From assembly GCA_009777835.1 (NCBI GenBank), contig WRKZ01000002.1, positions 17,909 to 81,908 of the forward strand: a stretch of DNA of 64,000 nucleotides, in the 5' to 3' direction. The translations under genes were made by a program, and so were the position numbers. This document shows, piece after piece, positions 28,984-38,080 of the stretch. Each line of letters opens with the position of its first letter. Position 1 is the first letter of the stretch. A model generated the notes under the pieces. It was given only the letters and a program-made list of their open reading frames with translations, was not told the origin of the DNA and did not search any database. The stretch is from Oscillospiraceae bacterium (lineage in GTDB: Bacteria > Bacillota > Clostridia > Oscillospirales > Ruminococcaceae).

Positions 28984-31900
28984 AGTATTTCAACTCAGCG
29001 GCAAATTTAATTCCACAATACAATGAGTATAAAGAATGCGTTCGAAACCCCGGTATTATTTCAATATCGGGGCTTTCGCGCATACATAAAGCGCATTTCA
29101 TAGCCGCAACCACCGAAGAAACCTCCGAATCGTTGCTGGTACTCGTCGATTCCGAAAGCGAAGCCGAAAGACTATGCGCGGACGTGAATACGCTCTGTAA
29201 TAATTCGTGTGCTTATGTCTATCCGGCGAAAGATTCCGACCTTTTCATCGCCGAAGCCGCTTCCGGCGAATACGTCCACCGAAGACTTTCGGTTTTGTAC
29301 TCTTTAACCCGGAAAATTCCTACGGAATTTTCTTCGCAGAGCGAGCAAGGTTTGTCCTTTGGCACTTCGGTTATAGTCGCCACACCGGAAGCCGCCGCAC
29401 AACTCACTATCTCGCCGAAAAAGCTGACCGAGAGTATAATTCGCATCGAAAAAGACGGTGAGTTTAAATCGGAAGAGGTGTTTTCGCGATTAATCGAGGG
29501 TGGGTACAGTCGGGTTGATATGGTCGAAAGTGTTTCGCAGTTTTCGGTGAGGGGTTCGATTATCGATATTTTCCCGGTGAACAGTGAGCTTCCGGTGAGG
29601 GTTGACCTATGGGGCGACACGGTTGATTCACTGGCGTTGTTCGATGTGGAGAGCCAGAGGAGTGTCAGCAAAATCGAGGTTGTTCACATATCTCCCTCTT
29701 GCGAACAACTTGAAGACTCTACTGCGACCTTGTTTGACTATGTTCAGAAAGTCATCGTATGTGAACAAAATGCCTGTAATGAGCAGTTCCGTTCCGCGTA
29801 CGAGCAATTTAAAGAAGACCTGGCTTTGGCGGCGGAACAGGGGAACGTCTCGGGCGGGAAGTTCATGCTTTCGAAAGCTGAATACAACGCGTTGGCGGAG
29901 GAAAAGACGTTCGCTTATTTTGATGCCTTCGCAAGGAAGGGTAGGGAGTTTACTCAAGTGGCGGTTACTCAGCTTCCGCCGTGGAACGGTGAATACAATC
30001 AGCTTTGCCGAGACCTGAAAGCATATATGAAGAGCGGTTATTCGGTGATTATATTCGCAGGGACCGAGAAGTCGGCACGGGAGTTGGCGAACGACCTTCG
30101 TGATGATGACTTTGTCGCCGATTATGCGGTGAATCCCGAAAGGGCATATGGGAGGCATATATTCGTGACGGCGGGGACGCTTTCTGCCGGATATGATTAC
30201 TCAGAGGCGAAATGTGCCTGCATTACACTCTTTGGAAACCGAAATTCCGAGACGGTAGTACGGGGAATAACCGGAGGGACTTCGCCTGTTTCTGCGGCGA
30301 AGAAGCCGAAACGCAAGAGTAAAGCCGAGGCCATTCGTGCGATTAGCGAAATCAATGTAGGGGACTACATTGTTCATGATAACTACGGAATAGGAATATT
30401 TGAGGGGGTGACGAAACTCACCAACGACGGAATAAGCAAAGATTACATCAAGCTCCGTTATGCGGGGAAGGATGCGTTGTATCTCCCGGTGACTCAGTTG
30501 GATTTCATTGCGCGATATATCGGGAACACGTCTTCGGCGAATTTGAAGCTGTCGAAACTCCATACCGATACGTGGTTTAAGACTAAAGCGAAGGTCAAGC
30601 GAGCGGTAGCGGAGTTGGCGCAGGAGTTGGTTGAGTTGTATTCGGTGAGGATGAAGGCGAAGGGTCACAGTTTCGGGAAGGATACACCGGAACAGCTTGA
30701 GTTCGAGAGCAGATTCAGTTATGTCGAGACTGATGACCAACTCACCTGTATCGAGGAGTTGAAATCAGATATGCAGTCCCCTCGTCCGATGGACAGATTG
30801 TTGTGCGGAGATGTCGGATTCGGTAAGACCGAAGTCGCGTTGCGGGGGGCGTTCAAGTGTGTGATGGAGGGTAAGCAGTGCGCGCTGCTCTGCCCGACTA
30901 CCGTGCTTGCCTGGCAGCATTATCAGACGGCGATTCAGCGGTTCGGTCTTACCGAAGGCGTTTCTTCTCGTCAGTCACTGCAAAAAAGAAACGATAACGC
31001 GGGACTTGTCAATGTTGAGTTGCTGTCACGGTTTCGCACACCTAAACAGCAGAAGGAAATCCTTCAGAAGTTAGAGTCGGGGGTAATTGATTTCATAATC
31101 GGTACGCATACACTCGTGGGAAAGAACGTAAAGTTCAAGAATTTGGGATTGGTTATAATCGATGAAGAGCAACGGTTCGGGGTTATGCAGAAGGAGAGGC
31201 TGAAGGTTTCTTTTGAGGGGGTGGACACCCTCACGCTGTCGGCGACCCCTATTCCGCGGACATTGAATATGGCTATGTCGGGGATTCGTGATATGAGCGT
31301 GATTGAAACCCCGCCGCATGACCGATTACCTGTCACTACCTATGTAATCGAGCATGATTACGGGGTGATTTCGGCTGCAATCAACAAGGAACTCCGACGG
31401 GCGGGTCAGGTTTATTATATTCATAATCGGGTGGAAACAATCATGTCGGCGGCGGCGAAGTTGCAGGGACTGCTCCCTGATGCAAGAATCGGGATTGCGC
31501 ATGGTAAAATGGACGAAAAGTCGCTGTTGGAGGTCTGGCGGCAGTTGTTGGAACGCCAAATCGATATTTTAGTCTGTACGACACTTATCGAAACCGGGGT
31601 TGATGTTCCGAATGTTAATACGCTTATAATCGAGAACGCCGACAGAATGGGTCTGGCGCAACTTCATCAGTTGAGGGGGCGGGTCGGCAGGACGAATCGG
31701 CGGGCGTTCGCTTATTTCACCTTCAACCGCGGGAAGGTCTTGACCGAAATTGCCGAGAAACGGCTTAAGGCGGTCAGGGAGTTCACGCAGTTCGGTGCGG
31801 GATTCAAGATTGCATTGCGGGACTTGGAAATCCGCGGGGCGGGAAGTGTTCTCGGGGAGAGTCAGTCGGGACATTTATCGTCGGTGGGATATGAAACCTA

Positions 31901-32513
31901 TGTTCGATTACTGGAAGAAGCGGTGAAGTCGGTTGACGGCGGCAGGTCTTCGTCGGACGGTGAAGAATCGCCGAGCGAGGTTGTGTCACAATGTGTCGTA
32001 GATGTAAAAGCCGACGCTTTTATTCCCGACGGGTATATATCGAATCAGTCGGGAAGAATCGCCTGTTATAAAAAAATTGCCGAAATCCGCGATGAAGATG
32101 ATGCAAAAGATGTCGTTTCGGAATTAACCGACAGATACGGTAAAATTCCCAAACCTGTGACCGGGTTGATTCAAGCGGCGCGGATTCGTAACTTGGGCGG
32201 GCGTTGCGGAATCAGCGAAGTCAGCCAGAATAAAAACGGGGTGGTGTTCCATTGGCGGCAGAATGTAGCGGAAGAATCATCGGAATCACAATCGGCAAAG
32301 ATGGAAGGGCTTTCGTATTGGGAACGTCGTAGACTGGAGAAGGGCAATCAAGCGGGGCTTCCTGTGGAGAAGTTGTCGAAACTGCCGCAGAAACTGTTCT
32401 CTAAAATGGAATTGAATTTGACCGAACGCCCCGGGGTCACGTTAAAATTGACCGAAAAAGACGATGTCCTCGATATAGTGACGGGTTTTCTTGAGAATTT
32501 AGTTGACAATTAG
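28980..32513 (+). CDS. mfd: Transcription-repair coupling factor Mfd, with in-frame element
   Basis: RLLCGDVGFGKTEVALRGAFK, IIDEEQRFGVMQKERLK, LSATPIPRTLNMAMSGIRDMSVIETPP. Confidence 0.97.
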   Translation: MKYFNSAANLIPQYNEYKECVRNPGIISISGLSRIHKAHFIAATTEETSESLLVLVDSESEAERLCADVNTLCNNSCAYVYPAKDSDLFIAEAASGEYVHRRLSVLYSLTRKIPTEFSSQSEQGLSFGTSVIVATPEAAAQLTISPKKLTESIIRIEKDGEFKSEEVFSRLIEGGYSRVDMVESVSQFSVRGSIIDIFPVNSELPVRVDLWGDTVDSLALFDVESQRSVSKIEVVHISPSCEQLEDSTATLFDYVQKVIVCEQNACNEQFRSAYEQFKEDLALAAEQGNVSGGKFMLSKAEYNALAEEKTFAYFDAFARKGREFTQVAVTQLPPWNGEYNQLCRDLKAYMKSGYSVIIFAGTEKSARELANDLRDDDFVADYAVNPERAYGRHIFVTAGTLSAGYDYSEAKCACITLFGNRNSETVVRGITGGTSPVSAAKKPKRKSKAEAIRAISEINVGDYIVHDNYGIGIFEGVTKLTNDGISKDYIKLRYAGKDALYLPVTQLDFIARYIGNTSSANLKLSKLHTDTWFKTKAKVKRAVAELAQELVELYSVRMKAKGHSFGKDTPEQLEFESRFSYVETDDQLTCIEELKSDMQSPRPMDRLLCGDVGFGKTEVALRGAFKCVMEGKQCALLCPTTVLAWQHYQTAIQRFGLTEGVSSRQSLQKRNDNAGLVNVELLSRFRTPKQQKEILQKLESGVIDFIIGTHTLVGKNVKFKNLGLVIIDEEQRFGVMQKERLKVSFEGVDTLTLSATPIPRTLNMAMSGIRDMSVIETPPHDRLPVTTYVIEHDYGVISAAINKELRRAGQVYYIHNRVETIMSAAAKLQGLLPDARIGIAHGKMDEKSLLEVWRQLLERQIDILVCTTLIETGVDVPNVNTLIIENADRMGLAQLHQLRGRVGRTNRRAFAYFTFNRGKVLTEIAEKRLKAVREFTQFGAGFKIALRDLEIRGAGSVLGESQSGHLSSVGYETYVRLLEEAVKSVDGGRSSSDGEESPSEVVSQCVVDVKADAFIPDGYISNQSGRIACYKKIAEIRDEDDAKDVVSELTDRYGKIPKPVTGLIQAARIRNLGGRCGISEVSQNKNGVVFHWRQNVAEESSESQSAKMEGLSYWERRRLEKGNQAGLPVEKLSKLPQKLFSKMELNLTERPGVTLKLTEKDDVLDIVTGFLENLVDN
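29298..29373. repeat. Element family A copy inside mfd
   Basis: tactctttaacccggaaaattcctacggaattttcttcgcagagcgagcaaggtttgtcctttggcacttcgg matches other family A copies. Confidence 0.8.
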
Positions 32514-32531
32514 CGTTTCAAAGGGTATAAT
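32503..32531 (+). promoter_or_regulatory. Consensus SigA promoter
   Basis: TTGACA-17 nt-TATAAT. Confidence 0.85.
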
Positions 32532-32580
32532 GAGCAGTAGGGAAATATAGTATGGAAATAAGAAAGGTATGGTTATAATC

Positions 32581-32802
32581 ATGGTTAGAAGAAAAGAAAC
32601 GGAAATTTTAGACTTTGAGGGTTTGCAGGGAGCTTCGGCACCTGAGAGCGTGACTGTCAGGAATATAGATGAACTGTATGCAAAACTGGAGAAGTCTGAG
32701 AGGAATGTTGCAGCCGGTAAAACGATTCCCGCTGAAGTTTTGTTTGAAAAGGTGAGGAAACGGTATGGCTACCGCGGTGTCAAGATGAGAAACTTTTTTT
32801 AA
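32581..32802 (+). CDS. Antitoxin-like small protein (type II TA)
   Basis: IDELYAKLEKSERNVAAGKTIPAEVLFEKVRKRYG antitoxin-like C-terminus. Confidence 0.55.
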   Translation: MVRRKETEILDFEGLQGASAPESVTVRNIDELYAKLEKSERNVAAGKTIPAEVLFEKVRKRYGYRGVKMRNFF

Positions 32803-32804
32803 AA

Positions 32805-32939
32805 GGGTTTCGTTATGTTATTATCGGAAATTATTTGATGCTCTATACGATTGATGAAGTGGATTCATTGGTTATTATACACAATATCGTCTATGGCAGA
32901 CGGGATTTAAATTCAATTTCAACGGAAGAACAAACTTAA
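32805..32939 (+). pseudogene. C-terminal remnant of a ParE/RelE-family toxin
   Basis: Open frame without start: GFRYVIIGNYLMLYTIDEVDSLVIIHNIVYGRRDLNSISTEEQT*. Confidence 0.6.
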
Positions 32940-32966
32940 AAACAGAAAGGTATGGTGTAAGCGGGA

Positions 32967-34130
32967 ATGAAAGAATTCAATTATAACAAAAGTGAGCGGA
33001 CTTACGACATAATCTTCGGGGCGGCGGCGATTGCCCTGTCTTCGATTATATCGTTGCTGTTCCTGGTAGCGGGAATACTGTCTATGGCGGCTAATTTGAC
33101 AACGGGATTAATCGGGAGATTCTTGGGCGGGGCAGTGGCTAATCGGTTGATGGAGCTTTTTCAGGCGCACGCCGGCGATGCGGGCAAGTTGATTATGTGC
33201 GGTGCGGCTTTCGGATTAGTGTGGACTGTAATCGGGATTAAAGCGTTGTTGAGGGTACAGCGGGCTAATCGATATGCTAAGATTTTTACGACACAGCCTT
33301 CAGGGGTAGGCAGGGTGAAGATTGCCGAAATCGTCAAACAGACCGGGTATACGCTGAAACGTGTGTCCCACGACCTCAATACGCTGAAAAAGCGGGGATA
33401 TTTCCCTACGATTAACTTCGATTTAGACAACAAGGAAGCGATTTTCGTCGAAAATTCCGAGCCGCTTGTACAAATCGGTAACGAATCGGCAACGGTTTAC
33501 AAGGAAAACCGTGAAATCCCGCTCGTCCCGATTGCGGCGGCGGTGGTTACTTTAATCTCATTCAGTTTCGGGTGGTGGCTGTTTTCGGTGACTACTGCAA
33601 TCGGTGCGGGATTGCTTACCACGATGTTTTTTCCGTTGGCGATTTATTTCAGCGAAGTGAAAAGAACCACCCCGAAAATGAAGAAACCGTCGGCTACCGG
33701 GAACAGCGATTTAGATGAAGTCCTTGCGGGGATTTACGAGAACAAGAAAGAACTCGTACGGTTGAAGGGGAGTATCGTTTCACCGAAAATCCGTACCCCG
33801 CTCGCCGATATAATCCGTGTATCGGAACAGATTTCGCAGTATGTCACCGATAATCCCGAAAAAGCCAAGAGTTTGCGGCAGTTCTGCAATTACTACCTGC
33901 CGACGACGGTAAACTTCCTTGCTACGTATGAGGAATTGGAATCTAAGAGCGATAAAGGCGAGAACATCATGGCAACCCTCGCTAAAATCGAGGAGGTTAC
34001 GGCTAAACTGGTCGATGTGTTCAAGCGGGAATATGACGAACTGTTCGCTGATAAGGTGATGGATATCGAAGCGGAAACGTCGGTCATGAAGGCAATTATA
34101 GCAGAAGCAGACGAAAGCAAAAATATTTGA
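32967..34130 (+). CDS. XpaC-like membrane protein
   Basis: N-terminal TMs, RTPLADIIRVSEQISQYVTDNPEKAKSLRQFCNYYLPTTVNFLATYEELE; followed by telA. Confidence 0.8.
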   Translation: MKEFNYNKSERTYDIIFGAAAIALSSIISLLFLVAGILSMAANLTTGLIGRFLGGAVANRLMELFQAHAGDAGKLIMCGAAFGLVWTVIGIKALLRVQRANRYAKIFTTQPSGVGRVKIAEIVKQTGYTLKRVSHDLNTLKKRGYFPTINFDLDNKEAIFVENSEPLVQIGNESATVYKENREIPLVPIAAAVVTLISFSFGWWLFSVTTAIGAGLLTTMFFPLAIYFSEVKRTTPKMKKPSATGNSDLDEVLAGIYENKKELVRLKGSIVSPKIRTPLADIIRVSEQISQYVTDNPEKAKSLRQFCNYYLPTTVNFLATYEELESKSDKGENIMATLAKIEEVTAKLVDVFKREYDELFADKVMDIEAETSVMKAIIAEADESKNI

Positions 34131-34167
34131 AGTAATTAATGAAATAACTAAAATTAGGAGAATAAAC

Positions 34168-35496
34168 ATGGAAAACATCAAATTATCATTCGAAGGGAAC
34201 GACGAGAACATCGAAATCCCGGATTTTGCGGCAGAAGCGGCAAAATCAGCAGTTGAAGCATTCACGACTTCGGCGGTTTCCGAAACGGAAGAAGCGGCGG
34301 CAGAGACTTTTGCGACTCCCGCTACTCCGGCAGCGGAAACTTTCACGACCCCGGCAGTTCCGGCGGTGGCTTTCACTCCGATTGATACGGGGGTGGAAAT
34401 CATTCCCGATACATCGGCTTTTACCCCGGCAGAGTTAAAGCAAATCGCCGATTTCGCTAAACAAATTGACGTTACGAATTCCACGCAGATGTTAGCTTAC
34501 GGCGGTGGAGCGCAGAAGAAAATCCAGGGATTTTCCGAGGCTGCGTTACAGAATGTCAAGACTAAAGAGGTGGACGAAATCGGTGAGATGATTACCGGGT
34601 TGGTGGTTCAACTCAAGAATTTCGATGCTGAAGATAAAGGCAAAAAGCCGGGACTGTTCAAGAAACAGCGGGATAAGATGGCATTGACTAAAGCGCGGTA
34701 CGATACCGTTGAAAAGAACGTGGATAAAATCTGCGGCACACTCGAGAATCATAAAATCGTCTTGATGAAGGACGTGGCTATGCTCGACCAGATGTACAAC
34801 AAAAATCTCGAGTATTACAAGGAACTTTCCATGTACATCATAGCGGGGAGACAGCGGTTGGCTGAAATCGTGGCGGTCGAACTCCCGGAAATCCAACGTA
34901 AAGCGACCGAGTCGGGTCTTGCGGAGGATGCGCAGGAAGCGAACAATCTGGCTGAAATGTGCAACCGTTTCGATAAGAAGCTCCATGATTTAGAGTTGAG
35001 TAAGACGGTTTCCATGCAGATGAGTCCGCAGATTCGCATGGTTCAGGGTACAAACAACATGATGGTCGAGAAAATCAACTCGTCCCTCGTGAATGTGATT
35101 CCCCTGTGGAAGAATCAGATGGTTCTCGCACTGGGAATGGCGCATACCCAATCGGCGATTCGTGCGCAGAAGGAAGTCAGCGATATCACCAACCAACTTC
35201 TTCGTAAAAACGCCGACGCATTGAAACAGAACACCATCGAGGCGGCGAAAGAATCCGAACGGGGAATCGTCGATATCGAGACTTTGCGGCACACCAATCA
35301 ATCGCTTATCACGACTTTGGACGAAGTCTTGCAGATTCAGCAAACCGGTCGCGAAAAACGCCGCGAAGCACAGGTTGAACTGCATAAAATCGAGGAAGAA
35401 CTCAAGGCGAAACTCCTCGACATTCGTGATGCAGGGAAACCCGCCGTAGTCGAGACTACGGTCGCCGGCGGAAGCGGACTCACGCTTGAGGGATGA
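34168..35496 (+). CDS. telA: Toxic anion resistance protein TelA family
   Basis: IDVTNSTQMLAYGGGAQKKIQGFSEAALQNVKTKEVDEIGEMITGL. Confidence 0.93.
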   Translation: MENIKLSFEGNDENIEIPDFAAEAAKSAVEAFTTSAVSETEEAAAETFATPATPAAETFTTPAVPAVAFTPIDTGVEIIPDTSAFTPAELKQIADFAKQIDVTNSTQMLAYGGGAQKKIQGFSEAALQNVKTKEVDEIGEMITGLVVQLKNFDAEDKGKKPGLFKKQRDKMALTKARYDTVEKNVDKICGTLENHKIVLMKDVAMLDQMYNKNLEYYKELSMYIIAGRQRLAEIVAVELPEIQRKATESGLAEDAQEANNLAEMCNRFDKKLHDLELSKTVSMQMSPQIRMVQGTNNMMVEKINSSLVNVIPLWKNQMVLALGMAHTQSAIRAQKEVSDITNQLLRKNADALKQNTIEAAKESERGIVDIETLRHTNQSLITTLDEVLQIQQTGREKRREAQVELHKIEEELKAKLLDIRDAGKPAVVETTVAGGSGLTLEG

Positions 35497-35515
35497 AAAG
35501 AGGGAGGATAAGATT

Positions 35516-35698
35516 ATGGCTAATTCATCTGAAATAAGAGATACGAAAAAGTCAAACTTATCGTGTCTGTATGCGGTAAAAGTACTCGGCGGGGATATAG
35601 ATATGGCAATCGTCCAGGCAAGGGCGGCGATGGATAAATCCGATGTCGAGGACGTGGAAAAAGAGTATGAAGAGTTTCTGAAAAAGGGGGATAAGTGA
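35516..35698 (+). CDS. Small ~60-aa protein, family member P2
   Basis: MANSSEIRDTKKSNLSCLYAVKVLGGDIDMAIVQARAAMDK..., similar to 28586-28774. Confidence 0.75.
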   Translation: MANSSEIRDTKKSNLSCLYAVKVLGGDIDMAIVQARAAMDKSDVEDVEKEYEEFLKKGDK

Positions 35699-35702
35699 GA
35701 TT

Positions 35703-35894
35703 ATGGCATTAGCAATCGAAGTCAAAGAAAGGCAGAAACATTTGCTCGGTATTCTGTTGAACGTAAAGAAAGCGAATCCGGGGATAACCGTAATCGGATT
35801 GCAAAAGCAAATCGAAGACGCTGTTATCGTCATGGAACCGGAAGATGTGGCTTTAGTCGAGAAAATCGTCGGAGTCAAAGCATTAGAAGAGTGA
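35703..35894 (+). CDS. Small ~63-aa protein, family member P4
   Basis: EVKERQKHLLGILLNVKKANPGITVIGLQKQIEDAVIVMEPEDVALVEKIVGVKALEE. Confidence 0.75.
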   Translation: MALAIEVKERQKHLLGILLNVKKANPGITVIGLQKQIEDAVIVMEPEDVALVEKIVGVKALEE

Positions 35895-35932
35895 AGCATT
35901 AGAAGAGTAAAGCGAGGAGTGAGATTACGGCA

Positions 35933-36118
35933 TTGGGAATCGAAGTCAAAGAAAGACAAAAGCACCACCTTAAAGGGCTTTTGAACATCAGAAAAGACAA
36001 TCCCGGACTTCATATAGTCGGGTTAGACAGACAAATCGAAGACGCTGTTATCGTCATGGAACCGGAAGATGTGGCTTTAGTCGAGAAAATCGTCGGGATT
36101 AAAGCATTAGAAGAGTGA
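35933..36118 (+). CDS. Small ~61-aa protein, tandem duplicate P5 with altered start
   Basis: Nearly identical C-terminal half to P4; equivalent ATG is ACG at 35927. Confidence 0.55.
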   Translation: MGIEVKERQKHHLKGLLNIRKDNPGLHIVGLDRQIEDAVIVMEPEDVALVEKIVGIKALEE

Positions 36119-36153
36119 AGCGAACAGGCGGCGAAACACAACAAAAAGTAAAT

Positions 36154-36169
36154 TGTTCCACGTGGAACA
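36154..36169. promoter_or_regulatory. parS-like site, perfect palindrome TGTTCCACGTGGAACA
   Basis: 16-bp palindrome upstream of mnmG, near ParB/Noc gene. Confidence 0.8.
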
Positions 36170-36200
36170 CAATTAACTGTATAGCGGAGAAGGGTTTTTC

Positions 36201-38018
36201 GTGAATTTTCTTGAATCTTACGATGTTATAGTAATCGGTGCGGGCCACGCGGGTTGTGAAGCGGGGCTCGCTTCGGCACGCTTGGGGTGCAGGACTGCCG
36301 TGTTCTGTCTTTCGCCCGATACAATCGCGAATCTTCCTTGCAATCCCTGCATAGGCGGTTCCGCTAAAGGACAGATTGTCAGTGAAATCGACGCGCTCGG
36401 CGGAGAAATGGGCAAGGCGGCGGATTTTGCTACGTTGCAGTCGCGTATGCTTAATCGGGGGAAGGGGGCGGCGGTACATTCGTTGAGGGTGCAATGTGAC
36501 CGAGTCGGGTATGGGCTTTATATGAAGCGGGTTCTCGAAGACCGGGAGAATCTGTTCATAAAACAGGGCGAAGTTACGGAAATTCTTGTGGTTGCAGGCG
36601 AAGTCGTAGGGGTTCGTACAAGAATCGGTGCGTTTTACGGAGCGAAGGCGGTCATTATTGCAACGGGAACGTATCTCGGCGGGAAAATCCATGTGGGGGA
36701 ATCAAGCTATGACGGAGCGGCAGACGGACTCGCCCCTGCAATGTTCTTGAGTGATTCGTTGGCGAAAATCGGGATTAAGACCCGACGGTTCAAGACAGGG
36801 ACTCCTGCAAGGGTGCATAAGCGTTCGGTGGATTTTTCGCAGCTTGCCGAACAGCACGGTGATGAGTCGCCGTTCCCTTTCAGTTTTACCGCAGAGAAAA
36901 TCCCCGAGAACAAGGTGGTGTGTCACATTACATACACGAATGAGCGAACGCATGAGCTTATTCGTGCGAATCTGCATCGTTCGCCGATGTATTCGGGACG
37001 AATCAAGGCTACCGGTGCGCGCTACTGTCCGAGTATCGAGGATAAAATCGTGAAGTTCGCCGATAAAGACCGACATCAGCTTTTTATCGAGCCTATGGGT
37101 TTGAATACGTCGGAATATTATCTCCAGGGGTTGTCAAGTTCTCTGCCGGAGGAGGTTCAAACCGAGTTGGTTCGGACAATTCCGGGGTTGGAAAACGCTG
37201 AAATCATTCGCCCTGCGTACGCAATCGAATATGATTGCTGTGACCCGACCGAGCTGTTCCCGACGTTGGAATTTAAGGCGATTCGCGGATTATACGGGGC
37301 GGGGCAGTTCAACGGGACTTCGGGTTATGAAGAGGCGGCGGCACAAGGTCTTGTGGCGGGGGTCAATGCCGCCAACAAGATTCTTGGCAGGGAAGAATAT
37401 GTTCCACGTAGAACATCTTCCTATATAGGGGTGATGATTGACGATTTAGTCACAAAGGGTTGTGACGAACCCTATCGAATGTTAACATCTCGTGCCGAGC
37501 ATCGGCTTTCGATTCGTCAAGACAATGCCGAGGAACGTCTGTGCGAGACCGGGTATGAGCTTCGGCTTTTGGAAAAGGAACGTTATGCCGTGTGGGAGGA
37601 AAATTCGGCGGTGATTAGTCGGGAAATGGCGCGGCTGAAGTCGGTAACGGTGAAACCGTCGGAGTTTCCGTCGCTGAAACAAGCGGTGAAGTTGTATGAC
37701 TTTCTCAAGCGACCGGAAGTGGATTATGCAGAGTTTGCGCCGTCGGATTTTTCGCCCGGTCTTGTGCGGAAAATCGACATTGCGGTGAAGTATGAGGGGT
37801 ATATTAAAGCGAGTGCCGAGAAGATACGTTCGGCAGACGAGCTGGAGTCAAAGAGGTTGCCGACGGATTTTGATTATTCGCTTGTTTCGGGGTTGCGGTT
37901 GGAGGCGCGGGAAAAGCTGAACCTTCATAAGCCGTTGAATCTGGGTCAGGCGAGCCGTATTCCGGGTGTTAATCCTGCCGATGTGACGGTTTTGCTGATT
38001 TGGCTTTCGGGAAAATAA
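36201..38018 (+). CDS. mnmG: tRNA uridine-5-carboxymethylaminomethyl modification enzyme MnmG
   Basis: [59 protein letters not shown]. Confidence 0.97.
   Translation: MNFLESYDVIVIGAGHAGCEAGLASARLGCRTAVFCLSPDTIANLPCNPCIGGSAKGQIVSEIDALGGEMGKAADFATLQSRMLNRGKGAAVHSLRVQCDRVGYGLYMKRVLEDRENLFIKQGEVTEILVVAGEVVGVRTRIGAFYGAKAVIIATGTYLGGKIHVGESSYDGAADGLAPAMFLSDSLAKIGIKTRRFKTGTPARVHKRSVDFSQLAEQHGDESPFPFSFTAEKIPENKVVCHITYTNERTHELIRANLHRSPMYSGRIKATGARYCPSIEDKIVKFADKDRHQLFIEPMGLNTSEYYLQGLSSSLPEEVQTELVRTIPGLENAEIIRPAYAIEYDCCDPTELFPTLEFKAIRGLYGAGQFNGTSGYEEAAAQGLVAGVNAANKILGREEYVPRRTSSYIGVMIDDLVTKGCDEPYRMLTSRAEHRLSIRQDNAEERLCETGYELRLLEKERYAVWEENSAVISREMARLKSVTVKPSEFPSLKQAVKLYDFLKRPEVDYAEFAPSDFSPGLVRKIDIAVKYEGYIKASAEKIRSADELESKRLPTDFDYSLVSGLRLEAREKLNLHKPLNLGQASRIPGVNPADVTVLLIWLSGK
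37400..37415. promoter_or_regulatory. parS-like site inside mnmG (TGTTCCACGTAGAACA)
   Basis: Identical to 16916-16931. Confidence 0.7.
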
Positions 38019-38056
38019 AAAAATTCCGTTGATTTCACATCAACGGAATTTTTGTA
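38018..38056 (+). terminator. Intrinsic terminator after mnmG
   Basis: aaaattccgttgatttcacatcaacggaattttt. Confidence 0.85.
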
Positions 38057-38080
38057 TTAAGTCGCACGATAAGTTGTGAT

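Noticed and set aside
29628-30158. Antisense ORFs within mfd
   Set aside because: Overlap a strongly supported housekeeping gene, with no independent signals.
37231-37428. Small ORF containing MFHVEHL
   Set aside because: Out-of-frame reading of the parS-like site within mnmG; not an independent gene.
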